Positions 38,257 through 47,731 of a stretch of 64,000 nt of DNA are shown here, piece after piece. Origin of the DNA: Demequina sp. (lineage in GTDB: Bacteria > Actinomycetota > Actinomycetes > Actinomycetales > Demequinaceae). The DNA lies in the NCBI GenBank assembly GCA_024707205.1, contig JANQAD010000001.1, forward strand, positions 1,263,979-1,327,978. The letters are read 5' to 3'. The notes beneath the pieces were generated by a model. The model had not been told where the DNA came from, did no database searches, and worked only from the letters and a program-made list of their open reading frames with translations. The position numbers and the translations under genes were made by a program. Position 1 is the first letter of the stretch, and each line of letters starts with the position of its first letter.

Positions 38257-39648
38257 ATGATGTCGATCGGTCGCAAGACCGCGATCGCGGGCGTATCACT
38301 CGCCGCTGGGGCGCTGCTCCTGACGGCCTGCTCGCCCGACGATAGCGACAGTGCAAGCCCCGGCGCGGGCAATGACGGCAAGAAGATCGAGCTTCGCGTC
38401 GCCACCTTCCCGCCCGGCGCGGACAAGGCGGCGTATGACGCATTCGCCGTCCAGGAGAAGCAGTTCGAGGACCTCAACCCCGACATCGACGTGATCGGCG
38501 TCGAGTACGAATGGACCGGACCCACGTTCGCTGTTCAGCTCGCGGGCGGAAGCCTCCCCGACGTCTTCACGGTGCCGTTCACGGACACGAAGACGCTGCT
38601 CGAGAACGGCCAGCTCAACGACGTCACCGACGAGATGACCGCCCTTGGCTACGTGGACAAGTTCAACCCGATCATCCTTGACGGCGTCACCGGAACGGAC
38701 GGCCACTACTACGGCTTCCCGCGCCAGGCCTACGCCATGGGCCTGCACTACAACCGGGACCTGTTCACGCAGGCCGGCCTCGACCCCAACTCACCCCCCA
38801 CCACGTGGGACGAGGTCAGGGCCGACGCAAAGATCATCGCGGAGAAGACCGGCAAGGCCGGCTACGCCCAGATGGCGATCAACAACACCGGAGGCTGGCA
38901 GCTCACGGCGGCGACGATCGCCCGCGGCGGACGCACCCAGGTGGACAACGGCGACGGCACGTACACGTCGACGATCAACAACCCTGGCACCAAGGCCGCG
39001 CTGCAGTTCCTGCACGACCTGAAGTGGGAGGACAACTCCTTCGGGTCCAAGGTGGACCTCGACTGGGGAACGATCAACCAGGAGTTCGCTGCAGGCAACA
39101 TCGGCATGTACACCTCTGGCTCCGACGTGTACACGGCCCTCGTCCGTGACTTCGGTATGAAGCCAGAGCAGTACGGCCTCACGGTGGTTCCGCTTGATGG
39201 CGCCGACGCCGGAACCCTCGGCGGTGGCGACGTGGCCGTCGTAAGCCCCACGATCGACTCCGCGACCAAGGCGGCGGCGGTCAAGTGGATCGACTGGTAC
39301 TACATGCAGAAGCTCATGAACGAGGACGCCGCCGTGGCTGACGCCAAGGCGCTGTCCGACGCCGGCCAGGCCGTTGGCACCCCGGTGCTGCCGGTTCTGA
39401 GCAAGGAGCTCTACGAGCAGTCGCTCACCTGGATCGAGCCGTACATCAACGTGCCTCGCGACCAGATGAAGCCCTTCACGGAGAACATCTGGAACCAGAC
39501 GCCCGTTGGCGAGCCGAAGGGCCAGACGCAGGCGATCTACGCGCTGCTCGACCCCGTGGTGCAGGCTGTCCTCACGGACAAGAACGCTGACATCGATGCC
39601 CTCCTCACCAAGGCGGACACCGACGCTCAGGCCCTGCTGGACCAGTAG
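38257..39648 (+). CDS. Alpha-glucoside-binding lipoprotein of ABC importer
   Basis: An extracytoplasmic family-1 binding protein of about 463 residues. Signal peptide with lipobox ALLLTAC. The mature part has IELRVATFPPGADKAAYDAF, then TWDEVRADAKIIAEKTGKAGY, typical of CUT1 binding proteins. Of four clustered ATGs (38251, 38257, 38260 and beyond) I prefer 38257, 8 bases after AAAGGAG. A hairpin follows the gene. Confidence 0.86.
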   Translation: MMSIGRKTAIAGVSLAAGALLLTACSPDDSDSASPGAGNDGKKIELRVATFPPGADKAAYDAFAVQEKQFEDLNPDIDVIGVEYEWTGPTFAVQLAGGSLPDVFTVPFTDTKTLLENGQLNDVTDEMTALGYVDKFNPIILDGVTGTDGHYYGFPRQAYAMGLHYNRDLFTQAGLDPNSPPTTWDEVRADAKIIAEKTGKAGYAQMAINNTGGWQLTAATIARGGRTQVDNGDGTYTSTINNPGTKAALQFLHDLKWEDNSFGSKVDLDWGTINQEFAAGNIGMYTSGSDVYTALVRDFGMKPEQYGLTVVPLDGADAGTLGGGDVAVVSPTIDSATKAAAVKWIDWYYMQKLMNEDAAVADAKALSDAGQAVGTPVLPVLSKELYEQSLTWIEPYINVPRDQMKPFTENIWNQTPVGEPKGQTQAIYALLDPVVQAVLTDKNADIDALLTKADTDAQALLDQ

Positions 39649-39663
39649 TACTCAAAAGTGGCC

Positions 39664-39683
39664 GGCGCGGGGGAACCCGCGCC
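39664..39683 (+). terminator. Intercistronic hairpin after the binding-protein gene
   Basis: A perfect 8-bp stem, GGCGCGGG / CCCGCGCC, with loop GGAA and no U-tract. It lies 15 bp after the binding-protein stop and just before the first permease. It probably attenuates or stabilises so that the binding protein exceeds the permeases, as for the hairpin at 2164. Confidence 0.6.
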
Positions 39684-39714
39684 GCCACACCCCCAATGGC
39701 GGTAAGGAAAACCA

Positions 39715-40662
39715 ATGGCAACCACACCCGAGGTGAGGCGCAGTCCCAAGGTGGGTGAGCGTCGGGCAGGAAACCCCGTGACGTGGGTGCGTGGGGGAGG
39801 CCTCACGACCCTCCTGTTCGCGCTGCCGTTGATCTTCGTGTTCTCGATCTTCAGCTGGCTGCCGATCATCCGCTCGGTGATCATGAGTTTTCAGAAGACG
39901 AATCTGGTCACCCCGGCCACGTGGGTTGGCCTCGACAACTTCGCCGCCGTGCTGCGGGACCCGCTGCTGGGCACGGCGATCCTCAACACCGGGTATTTCG
40001 CGCTGCTGGCGCTCATCCTCGGCTTCCCCGTGCCGATCATCATGGCCGTGCTGATGAGCGAGGTGCGCAGAGGCAAGGGGATCTACTCCGCGCTCGCGTA
40101 CCTGCCGGTCATCATCCCGCCCGTGGTCGCGGTGCTGCTGTGGCGCGTGTTCTACGACGCGTCGCCGCAGGGAGTGTTCAACACGATGCTCGGCTGGGTC
40201 GGGATACCGCCGCAGCCGTTCCTGCAGAGCCAGACGCAGGCCATGCCCGCCCTCGTGATCGAGGCGACGTGGGCGGCCGCTGGCGGGTCGATCATCATCT
40301 ACCTGGCCGCGCTGCTCATCGTGCCGCCGGAGCTATACGACGCCGCGGAGGTCGACGGCGCGAACATCTGGCGCAAGATCTGGCACGTCACGCTGCCGCA
40401 GATGCGAGGCGTGATCTTCGTGATGCTCATCCTGCAGATCCTCGCGACCGCGCAGGTCTTTCTGGAGCCGTACCTGTTCACCGGCGGCGGCCCCGTTCAC
40501 GCGACCACCACGATCCTGCTGCTCATCTATGACTATGCATTCACCAACTCGCTCGGCGGCAAGTACGGCATGGCCACGGCGCTGTCGGTGATGCTCGCGA
40601 TCTTCCTTGGCCTGCTCAGCTGGGTCTACTTCCGCCTCACGAACCGCTGGAGCACCTCATGA
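39715..40662 (+). CDS. Sugar ABC permease, MalF/UgpA type (GH13 operon)
   Basis: A 315-residue membrane protein with six spans and EAA loop ELYDAAEVDGANIWRKIWHVTLPQM (residues about 203–227). It starts after TAAGGAAAA and overlaps the next gene by 4 bp. Its partner ATPase is not encoded here. Confidence 0.9.
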   Translation: MATTPEVRRSPKVGERRAGNPVTWVRGGGLTTLLFALPLIFVFSIFSWLPIIRSVIMSFQKTNLVTPATWVGLDNFAAVLRDPLLGTAILNTGYFALLALILGFPVPIIMAVLMSEVRRGKGIYSALAYLPVIIPPVVAVLLWRVFYDASPQGVFNTMLGWVGIPPQPFLQSQTQAMPALVIEATWAAAGGSIIIYLAALLIVPPELYDAAEVDGANIWRKIWHVTLPQMRGVIFVMLILQILATAQVFLEPYLFTGGGPVHATTTILLLIYDYAFTNSLGGKYGMATALSVMLAIFLGLLSWVYFRLTNRWSTS

Positions 40663-41678
40663 CGCAGACCGGTTTCTCTCGCGCCGCGGAGGCCGTGCTC
40701 GCGCCCGAGGTCGAGCACGACGGCGAGCCGCTGCTTGACGGGCGCAGCCGCCTGATCTCGTGGCGCGGCCGCAGGCGCGCGGACTCGCTGCTCGCGAGCG
40801 ACCGCAGCATCATCTCGTCCGCGGAGCGGCGGCAGCCTGGGGTGCGGCGCACGCTCAGGGGCGTGCATGTGTTCCTCACCGTGTCTCTCGTGGTGGTGGG
40901 CCTCGGGCCGATCCTGTGGCTCGCGAAGTCCGCGGTGACGCCGACGCAGGACACGCTGCAGCAGCCTTTCCGGCTGTGGCCCAACGGCATCGACTGGGCA
41001 AACCTGTCGACCGCCTGGAACGACATCCACATCGACCAGTACTTCTTCAACACGGTGGTCATCGCGGCGGGGGCGTGGGTGTTCCAGCTGCTGATCGCGA
41101 CCACGGGCGCCTACACCCTGTCGATCCTGCGGCCGCGCTATGCGGGGCTGCTGAACTCGCTCGTGCTCGCCACTCTGTTCATCCCGGGCGTGGTGCTGCT
41201 GGTTCCCCTCTACCTGACGATCGTGGACCCGCCGCTGCTCGGCCGCGACTACTCGCTGCTCAACAACTACCTTGCCGTGTGGCTGCCGATGGCGGCGAAC
41301 GCCTTCAACATCCTGCTGGTCAAGCGCTTCTTCGACAACCTGCCCCGGGACGTCATCGAGGCCGCGCGCACCGACGGGGCCGGCCCGTTCCGCCTGTTCT
41401 GGTCCATCGTGATCCCGATGTCCAAGCCCATCCTCGGCGTCGTGTCCGTGTTCGCCATCATCGCCGCGTGGAAGGACTTCCTGTGGCCCATGTTGGTGCT
41501 GCCGGATCCGGCCCGCCAGCCGCTGTCCGTCCGCCTGCCCGCAGTGCAGTCGCAGACAGAGCTCGACGTGTTCCTCGCGGCCCTCGCGATAGCGACGATC
41601 ATCCCGGTGGTCATGTTCCTCATGTTCCAGCGCGTGTTCCTGCGGTCCGCGGGGCTTGGGGGAGCGGTCAAGGGCTAG
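40659..41678 (+). CDS. Sugar ABC permease, MalG/UgpE type (GH13 operon)
   Basis: This 339-residue permease has a longer cytoplasmic N terminus than usual (about 70 residues, Arg-rich), then six spans and the EAA loop DVIEAARTDGAGPFRLFWSIVIPMSKP. It is the last gene of the operon; element B follows 51 bp later. Confidence 0.9.
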   Translation: MTQTGFSRAAEAVLAPEVEHDGEPLLDGRSRLISWRGRRRADSLLASDRSIISSAERRQPGVRRTLRGVHVFLTVSLVVVGLGPILWLAKSAVTPTQDTLQQPFRLWPNGIDWANLSTAWNDIHIDQYFFNTVVIAAGAWVFQLLIATTGAYTLSILRPRYAGLLNSLVLATLFIPGVVLLVPLYLTIVDPPLLGRDYSLLNNYLAVWLPMAANAFNILLVKRFFDNLPRDVIEAARTDGAGPFRLFWSIVIPMSKPILGVVSVFAIIAAWKDFLWPMLVLPDPARQPLSVRLPAVQSQTELDVFLAALAIATIIPVVMFLMFQRVFLRSAGLGGAVKG

Positions 41679-41728
41679 GCGACCTCGGCGCTTGCCGGGC
41701 TCCAGCGTCGGCCGCCGCCGTTCTTGAA

Positions 41729-41828
41729 TGCTCCGCACGGCACGCGTGGCCCATGTGACTCAGGCCTTGCCGCTCTTAGGGATCACGCGTCACTCACGTC
41801 ACTTTGGTCACAGTTGCCGTGCGGAGCA
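41729..41828. repeat. Palindromic intergenic element B
   Basis: Perfect 14-bp inverted repeats (41729–41742 and 41815–41828) enclose 72 bp. The outer arms are unrelated to those of element A. The inner boxes match A in opposite orientation: GTCACTTTGGTCAC at 41798–41811, and GTGGCCCATGTGACTC on the left. A copy of the dispersed 10-mer follows at 41834. It could double as the operon terminator. Confidence 0.7.
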
Positions 41829-42203
41829 ACGAGGCCCGACGCTGGCTCCCCTTGGCATGTCACACCCCAGTGAGACCCTTGTTGGGTGGGGATGAAGAGC
41901 CGGTCGCAGAGTGTTCAACAGGTAGCGGCTCGACGTGTGGAAGACACGCCGAGCAGTCCACAACTCTATACACAGGTTTTCAACAGAACCACAACATCTA
42001 GGGGCGAATCCCGAAACTCACCCCTATATCTAGTTGCACACCGTTGTAATTCGTACTAAGTTCGGGGCTACGCCTCGAGTTGACGACGTAGTGGCCCGGA
42101 GGAGGGCTCAGCCGCCGCATCGGAGCCGCATACGCCGTCCATATTCGCGGCCCGCAAGGGCCACAAGATCACACATCTTTGATCACAGACCAAGGGGAGC
42201 GCC
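41829..42203 (+). promoter_or_regulatory. NrdR-box control region of the ribonucleotide reductase genes
   Basis: Two NrdR-type boxes, CCACAACATCTAGGGG (41989–42004) and ACCCCTATATCTAGTT (42020–42035), are 31 bp apart centre to centre, three helical turns, the usual NrdR arrangement. A direct repeat TTCAACAG (41914–41921 and 41979–41986) lies upstream. A possible -10 TACTAA (42054–42059) would leave a 5' leader of about 140 nt. No riboswitch motif is recognisable. NrdR should repress when dATP is high. Confidence 0.7.
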
Positions 42204-45094
42204 GTGACGATCACAGAGAACACCACCGCCGAGGGCAGCACGGCGCAGGTCAATGTTGCAGAGGCGGCCGTCGACAGCGGAGCCATCCGCACCGGCATCC
42301 ACGTCACCAAGCGTGACGGCACCCGCGAGCCGTACAACGCCGACCGCATCAACAAGGCGATCGAGCGCGCGGCGACCGGTCTTCCGGACCAGATCTCGAT
42401 GACCACCCAGGTGGCCACCGAGCTGGGCATCACGCTGTTCGACGGCATCACCACCGAGCAGCTCGACGAGGCCGCGATCGGCGTCGCGGTGCAGAACGTC
42501 AAGGACGACCCCAACTTCGACATCATCGCCGCCCGACTGCTCCGCAAGGTCATCTACAAGCGCGTGCTCGGCGGCTACGAGTCCGAGCTCGAGCTCGCGC
42601 TGCTGCACCAGGCCCGCTTCCCCGGCTACATCCGCGACGCCGTTGAGGAGGGCCTCCTCGACACGCGCCTTGAGAGCCTGTTCGACCTCGACGCGCTCGC
42701 GGCCGCGATCGACCACACGCGCGACGACCTCCTGAAGTACATCGGCACGGTCACGATGCGCAACCGCTACATGATCACGGACCGCCACGGCAAGGCGCTC
42801 GAGGTTCCCCAGTACTTCTGGATGCGCGTGTGCATGGGCCTGTCGCTCAACGAGGCCAACCCCACCGAGATGGCCCTGCAGTTCTACGAGAAGATCTCGC
42901 GCCTCGACTACCTGCCCGCAGGCTCCACGCTCGTCAACGCGGGCACGTCCTACCCCCAGCTGTCCAACTGCTTCGTGATGCAGATGGAAGACGACATGGA
43001 CCACATCGCCAAGACCGTGGGCGACGTCATGTGGCTCACCAAGGGCACCGGCGGCATCGGCCTTTCGGTGACCAAGCTGCGCTCCGAGGGCTCTCCCATC
43101 AAGTCCAACAACACCACGTCGACGGGCCCCATCCCGTTCATGCACACCATCGACTCCACGCTGCGTGCGGTCAGCCGCGGCGGCAAGAAGTTCGGCGCGC
43201 TGTGCTTCTACATGGAGAACTGGCACCTCGACTTCTCGCAGTTCCTCGACCTGCGACAGAACTCCGGCGACCCCTACCGCCGCACGCGCACGGCCAACAC
43301 CGCCGTATGGATCTCGGACGAGTTCATGAAGCGCGTCCAGAACGACCAGGACTGGTACCTCTTCGACCCCGCTGAGACGCCCGACCTCGTTGAGCTCGTC
43401 GGCTCGGAGTTCTCCGCGCGCTACGCGCAGTACGTGGCGCTCGCGGAGGCGGGCAAGATGCGCACCTTCAAGAAGATGCGCGCCCGCGAGCAGTACAAGT
43501 CCATCCTCGTCATGCTGCAGGGCTCCTCGCACCCGTGGCTGACCTGGAAGGACACCATCAACCTGCGCGCGCTCAACACCAACACGGGCACGATCCACCT
43601 GTCCAACCTGTGCACCGAGATCTGCCTGCCGCAGGACCGCGACAACATCGCGGTCTGCAACCTGGCATCGGTCAACCTCTCGACGCACCTGGTAGACGGC
43701 AAGATCGACTGGGAGCGCATGAAGGAGTCCACGCGCCTCGCCGTGCGCCAGCTCGACAACCTCGTCGACATCACGCTCAGCTCCGTCCCCGAGTCGGAGC
43801 ACGCCAACCGTGAGAACCGCGCCATCGGCCTGGGCGTCATGGGCTACACGGACCTCACCGAGCGGCTCGGCCTCGCCTACGAGTCCGAGGAGGCCTACGA
43901 GCTCATCGACGAGATCGTCGAGTTCGTGTCGTACCACGCGATCGACGAGTCCGCCGACCTCGCCCGCGAGCGCGGCTCCTACGCGAACTTCGAGGGCTCC
44001 GGCTGGTCCAAGGGCAAGGTGCCGTTCGACACCATCGCGGAGGCGGAGGCCGACCGCGGCGTCGCCATCACCGTTGACCGCACCGTCCGTCAGGACTGGG
44101 ACGCGCTGCGCGCCAAGGTCAAGGGCGGCATCCGCAACGCCACCCTCATGGCAGTTGCGCCCACCGCGTCCATCGGCCTCGTCGCCGGCACCACGCCCGG
44201 CTTCGACCCCCAGTTCTCGCAGATCTTCAGCCGGGCGACCTCGTCCGGGAAGTTCCTCGAGGTGAACCGCAACCTCGTCAAGGACCTCCAGGACATCGGC
44301 CTGTGGGAGCAGGTGAAGGACGACCTCCTGGCCGTGCAGGGCGACCTCTCGCAGCTCGACGAGGTCCCCCAGCACCTCAAGGACGTCTACAAGACCTCGT
44401 TCCAGCTCTCGCCCTACGCCTTCATCGAGGTGGCGGCGCGCGCGCAGAAGTGGATTGACCAGGCGATCAGCCGCAACATCTACCTCGAGGACCGCGACGT
44501 CGACAACATGATGGCGCTGTACTCGGCTGCGTGGGAGCGCGGCGTGAAGACCACGTACTACCTCCACATGAAGCCCCGCCACACCGCGGAGCAGTCCACC
44601 GTGCGCGTCAATAAGGCAGAGCGTCTCGCCTCCACCGGCTCCGCAGCCGGCGCAGGCCAGGTCGCGAAGCCCTCCGGTGGGGCCGCCCCCGCCAAGCGAG
44701 GCTTCGGCGGATTCGGCGCCAAGAAGGGCGCCGACGCCGTGGTTGAGTCTGGTGCAGTGGTTGAGTCTGTCGTCGCCGACGAGGTCGTGGAAGGCGCGGC
44801 AGTGTCCCTCGCCGATGCCCCCACCACCACCGCGTCCGTGCCAGCCGTGGCCCCGGCGTCGGTCTTCAGCGCGGTAGCGGCCAAGGCGTTCGCCACCGCT
44901 CCCGAGGCTCAGCCGCCATTCCCCCCGCCGCCCTGCCGGAGGTGGCGCAGGAGCCCGAGCCGCAACGGCGTCGTCCGAGGCGCCAGATGGTGCCACGGTC
45001 TTTGAGATCGTCGCGGACGACAGCGAGATGGTGGGCGGCGTCGCCTCGCCCAGTGGACCCGATGGAGCGGCTCCAGTGCGAGTCGTGCCAGTAG
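42204..45094 (+). CDS. nrdA: Ribonucleoside-diphosphate reductase alpha subunit, frameshifted tail
   Basis: Reduces ribonucleotides to deoxyribonucleotides. An N-terminal ATP-cone (VTKRDGTREPYNADRINKAI, about residues 31–120) is followed by the ten-stranded barrel with the cysteines of NCFVMQ and NLCTEICLP and the CNLASVNLS segment. Sequence is solid to about residue 905. The Ala/Pro-rich tail is then disturbed: another frame reads DGATVFEIVADDSEMVGGV, and a third ends DPMERLQCESCQ at 45094 with a CxxC pair expected to be the redox shuttle. At least one, probably two, indels lie in 44920–45070. Confidence 0.88.
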
Positions 45095-45120
45095 ATCGTC
45101 AAGAGGAGTAGGAGAGCATT

Positions 45121-46107
45121 ATGGCAATTCTCGGAACAGGCATCCAGGATGGACTGCTGCTCAAGCCCATCACCTACCCGTGGGCGTACGACCTCTACAA
45201 CCAGGCCGTCGCGAACACGTGGTTCCCCAACGAGATCCAGTTGGGTGAGGACCTCGCGGACTTCAAGAAGATGACACCGGAAGAGAAGCACGCCGTCACC
45301 TATCTGATGTCGTACTTCAACCCCAACGAGCTGCTCGTCAACAAGGCGCTCGCGTTCGGTGTGTACCCGTACATCAACGCCCCCGAGTGCCACCTGTACC
45401 TCGCGAAGCAGATGTGGGAAGAGGCCAACCACTGCATGTCGTTCGAGTACGTCCTCGAGACCTTCCCGATCGACCGCGAGGCTGCCTACGAGTCGCACGT
45501 CGAAGTTCCCTCGATGGCGATCAAGGAGGAGTTCGAGGTCAAGTACATCAAGCGCATGACCGAAGACACCCTGGACATCACCACCACCGAGGGCAAGAAG
45601 GACTTCGTCCGCAACCTCATCGCCTACAACATCATCCTTGAGGGCATCTGGTTCTACTCGGGCTTCATGGTGGCGCTGAGCTTCCGCCAGCGGAACCTGC
45701 TGCGCAACTTCGGCTCCCTCATGGACTGGATCATTCGCGACGAGTCGCTGCACCTGCAGTTCGGGATCAACCTCATCCTCACGGTGCTCGAGGAGAACGA
45801 GGACCTCCAGGACGCGGAGTTCGCCGAGGAGATCCGCCAGATGATCCTCGACGCCGTGGAGATGGAGGAGGCGTACAACCGCGACCTCCTGCCCACGGGC
45901 ATCCTTGGCCTCAACGCCGACTATGTGAACCAGTACGTGAAGTACCTGGCAGACCGTCGTCTTGAGGAGCTCGGCTTCGACTCGCACTACAACGTGTCCA
46001 ACCCGGCGAAGTGGATGGCGACGGCGAATGACACGCTGCAGCTCGTCAACTTCTTCGAGGCGACCAACACGTCGTACGAGGTGAACGCGCAGGCTACTAA
46101 GGCGTAA
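45121..46107 (+). CDS. nrdB: Ribonucleoside-diphosphate reductase beta subunit, class Ic-like
   Basis: A 328-residue ferritin-fold radical subunit. Metal ligands by motif: E70 (NPNELL), E101 and H104 (EEANH), E174 (LEGIWFYS), E208 and H211 (DESLH). The position of the radical tyrosine, four after H104, is F108, and the first ligand is Glu instead of Asp. This is the pattern of the Chlamydia Mn/Fe class Ic enzyme. It follows nrdA by 26 bp with a strong AGGAG site. The co-located alpha subunit with ATP-cone fits. Confidence 0.92.
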   Translation: MAILGTGIQDGLLLKPITYPWAYDLYNQAVANTWFPNEIQLGEDLADFKKMTPEEKHAVTYLMSYFNPNELLVNKALAFGVYPYINAPECHLYLAKQMWEEANHCMSFEYVLETFPIDREAAYESHVEVPSMAIKEEFEVKYIKRMTEDTLDITTTEGKKDFVRNLIAYNIILEGIWFYSGFMVALSFRQRNLLRNFGSLMDWIIRDESLHLQFGINLILTVLEENEDLQDAEFAEEIRQMILDAVEMEEAYNRDLLPTGILGLNADYVNQYVKYLADRRLEELGFDSHYNVSNPAKWMATANDTLQLVNFFEATNTSYEVNAQATKA

Positions 46108-46128
46108 GTGCGCACGCCGTAGTTTGTC

Positions 46129-46198
46129 GGGGCGAGGCCCCTACCCCTCCTCCGGGCGGTCAGGCTTGATCCCTGCGGACGGGCAGGGGCCTCGCCCC
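46129..46198 (+). terminator. Long-loop hairpin downstream of nrdB
   Basis: A perfect 14-bp inverted repeat, GGGGCGAGGCCCCT (46129–46142) and its complement (46185–46198), followed by TTTCC, is the probable end of the nrdAB transcript. The 42-base loop can fold further. The remainder of 46199–46409 holds a copy of the dispersed 10-mer at 46238 and the palindrome at 46306. Confidence 0.65.
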
Positions 46199-46305
46199 TT
46201 TCCTTGTTGCCTTGTTCTCGCGGCTCACCCCCTTCCTGCCCGACGCTGTGGCGACTCGCGCTCCTTGGTCGGCGGTCCGAAAATCTGGCCGTCGCGGGAA
46301 TGACC

Positions 46306-46317
46306 TACCGCTTGGTA
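46306..46317. promoter_or_regulatory. Small palindrome upstream of the exporter gene
   Basis: TACCGCTTGGTA, about 90 bp upstream of the exporter start, differs at two positions from TACCACTCGGTA at 29012. A shared regulator is possible. Confidence 0.3.
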
Positions 46318-46409
46318 AAGTTGTACCCGTCGCAGGGAAGTCGTGAACCCTGCCGGCAATGCCGCCGCCCCCCACGATCCAGCACCAGCAAGAGGACCAG
46401 AGCGCGCGC

Positions 46410-47699
46410 ATGACAGTCACGAGACAGGTCGCCGAATCGGACGACCCCGTCGCGCCCGTCCCCATCGCGCCCGTCCCCGTCGAAGCCTCCCGCGGCGACT
46501 CGTTCTCCAGCGCGCAGCGCCTCAAGTACATCCTGATCCTCGGCGCGCTGAGCGCGCTGGGTCCATTCACCATCGACCTCTATCTGCCGGCGTTCCCCGC
46601 CGTTGCCGCCGATCTGCACGCCTCGGACGCCGCGATCCAGATCACGCTCACCGCCACGCTGGTGGGCTTCGCGCTCGGCCAACTCATCGTGGGGCCGCTC
46701 TCCGACGCCTTCGGCCGCCGCAAGCCGCTCCTCATCACCACGGCGGTGCACGTCCTCGCGTCGCTCGCGGTGGCGGCCGCGCCCACCGTTGAGCTCGTCA
46801 CGGTCGGCCGCGTCTTCCAGGGCATCGGCGCCGCCGGCTCCGGCGTTGTCGCGATGGCCGTGGTTCGCGACCTGTTCTCCGGTCAGCGACTCATCCGCAT
46901 GCTCTCGCGCTTGGCTCTCGTGTGGGGGCTCGCGCCCGTGCTCGCCCCCGTGATCGGCTCGCAGCTGCTGCGGGTCGTCGAGTGGCGTGGCGTCTTCGTG
47001 GTCCTCGCGGGCTACGGACTCGTCATGGTGATCGTCTCCGCCTTCTTGATGATCGAGACGCTGCCGCCAGAGCGGCGAGGCATCTTCTCAGGCCGTGCGG
47101 TTGCCCGACGCTACAGCCACCTCGCGCGCGACGGCGCCTTCGTGGGGGCCGCCATCCTCGGCTCGATGGTCTTCACCGCGCTCTTCAGCTACCTCTCGTC
47201 GAGCTCGTTCCTGCTCCAGGACGTATTCGGCATGACCGCGCAGCAGTACGGGATCGCGTTCGGCGTGAACTCGCTCGGCCTCGTCGCGGCGACGCAGATC
47301 TCCGCGCGCCTCATGCGAAAGTTCGCGCCCAAGTCGGTCGCCACAGTCGGCCTGCTCATAATGACCGCCGGCGCGGTATCGCTCCTGGTATGCGGCCTGT
47401 CCGACGGCTCGCTCGCCTGGGTCCTCGCGTCCCTGTTCTTCGTGGTGTCGCCGCTTGGCATCATCATGCCGACCGTTCAGGTGACCGCCCTCGCCAATCA
47501 CGCGGAGGAGGCGGGCACGGCGGCGTCGCTCATTGGCGCACTCAACTCGCTGCTGCCGGGGCTCGTGACTCCGCTCGTCGGCATCCTTGGGGTGTCGGTG
47601 GTCTCGATGGCCGGGGTCATGATCGGCGCGCTCGCCGTCGCGCACCTAGCCCTGTGGCTCATCGTCAGGCCGCGCGCGCCCTCCGGGGTTGTCGCCTAG
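46410..47699 (+). CDS. Bcr/CflA-family MFS drug exporter
   Basis: A proton-driven 12-span exporter of 429 residues. After a Pro/Val-rich cytoplasmic tail, span 1 contains the family motif ILGALSALGPFTIDLYLPAFP. The loop 2–3 motif is GPLSDAFGRRKPLL, and VGRVFQGIGAAGSGVVAMAVVRDLF is the span-5 antiporter motif. Members export chloramphenicol, bicyclomycin and other drugs. The start at 46410 is tentative; an in-frame ATG at 46359 is possible, and neither has a clear ribosome site. Confidence 0.88.
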   Translation: MTVTRQVAESDDPVAPVPIAPVPVEASRGDSFSSAQRLKYILILGALSALGPFTIDLYLPAFPAVAADLHASDAAIQITLTATLVGFALGQLIVGPLSDAFGRRKPLLITTAVHVLASLAVAAAPTVELVTVGRVFQGIGAAGSGVVAMAVVRDLFSGQRLIRMLSRLALVWGLAPVLAPVIGSQLLRVVEWRGVFVVLAGYGLVMVIVSAFLMIETLPPERRGIFSGRAVARRYSHLARDGAFVGAAILGSMVFTALFSYLSSSSFLLQDVFGMTAQQYGIAFGVNSLGLVAATQISARLMRKFAPKSVATVGLLIMTAGAVSLLVCGLSDGSLAWVLASLFFVVSPLGIIMPTVQVTALANHAEEAGTAASLIGALNSLLPGLVTPLVGILGVSVVSMAGVMIGALAVAHLALWLIVRPRAPSGVVA

Positions 47700-47731
47700 C
47701 ACGTCACGCCCCCGCGACGTAGCGTTGCGGC

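Noticed and set aside
36894..38525. Minus-strand open frame of 543 codons opposite the GH13 gene
   Set aside because: It is antisense to a gene with all catalytic motifs intact. The predicted product is biased and unlike any family.
41861..42001. Possible oriC or DnaA-box cluster (TCCACAAC, TTCAACAG repeats)
   Set aside because: No true TTGTCCACA-type boxes, no dnaA or dnaN nearby. The region is better explained as the nrd promoter.
42060..42203. Cobalamin riboswitch in the nrdA leader
   Set aside because: I could not find a B12-box or the expected paired elements in the 140-nt leader; class I enzymes also do not need cobalamin.
42183..44996. Open frame of 937 codons on the minus strand opposite nrdA
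   Set aside because: It is a composition shadow: high G+C at third positions keeps the antisense frame open. The product is His/Val/Leu/Arg-rich low-complexity sequence with no motif, whereas the plus strand encodes an unmistakable reductase.
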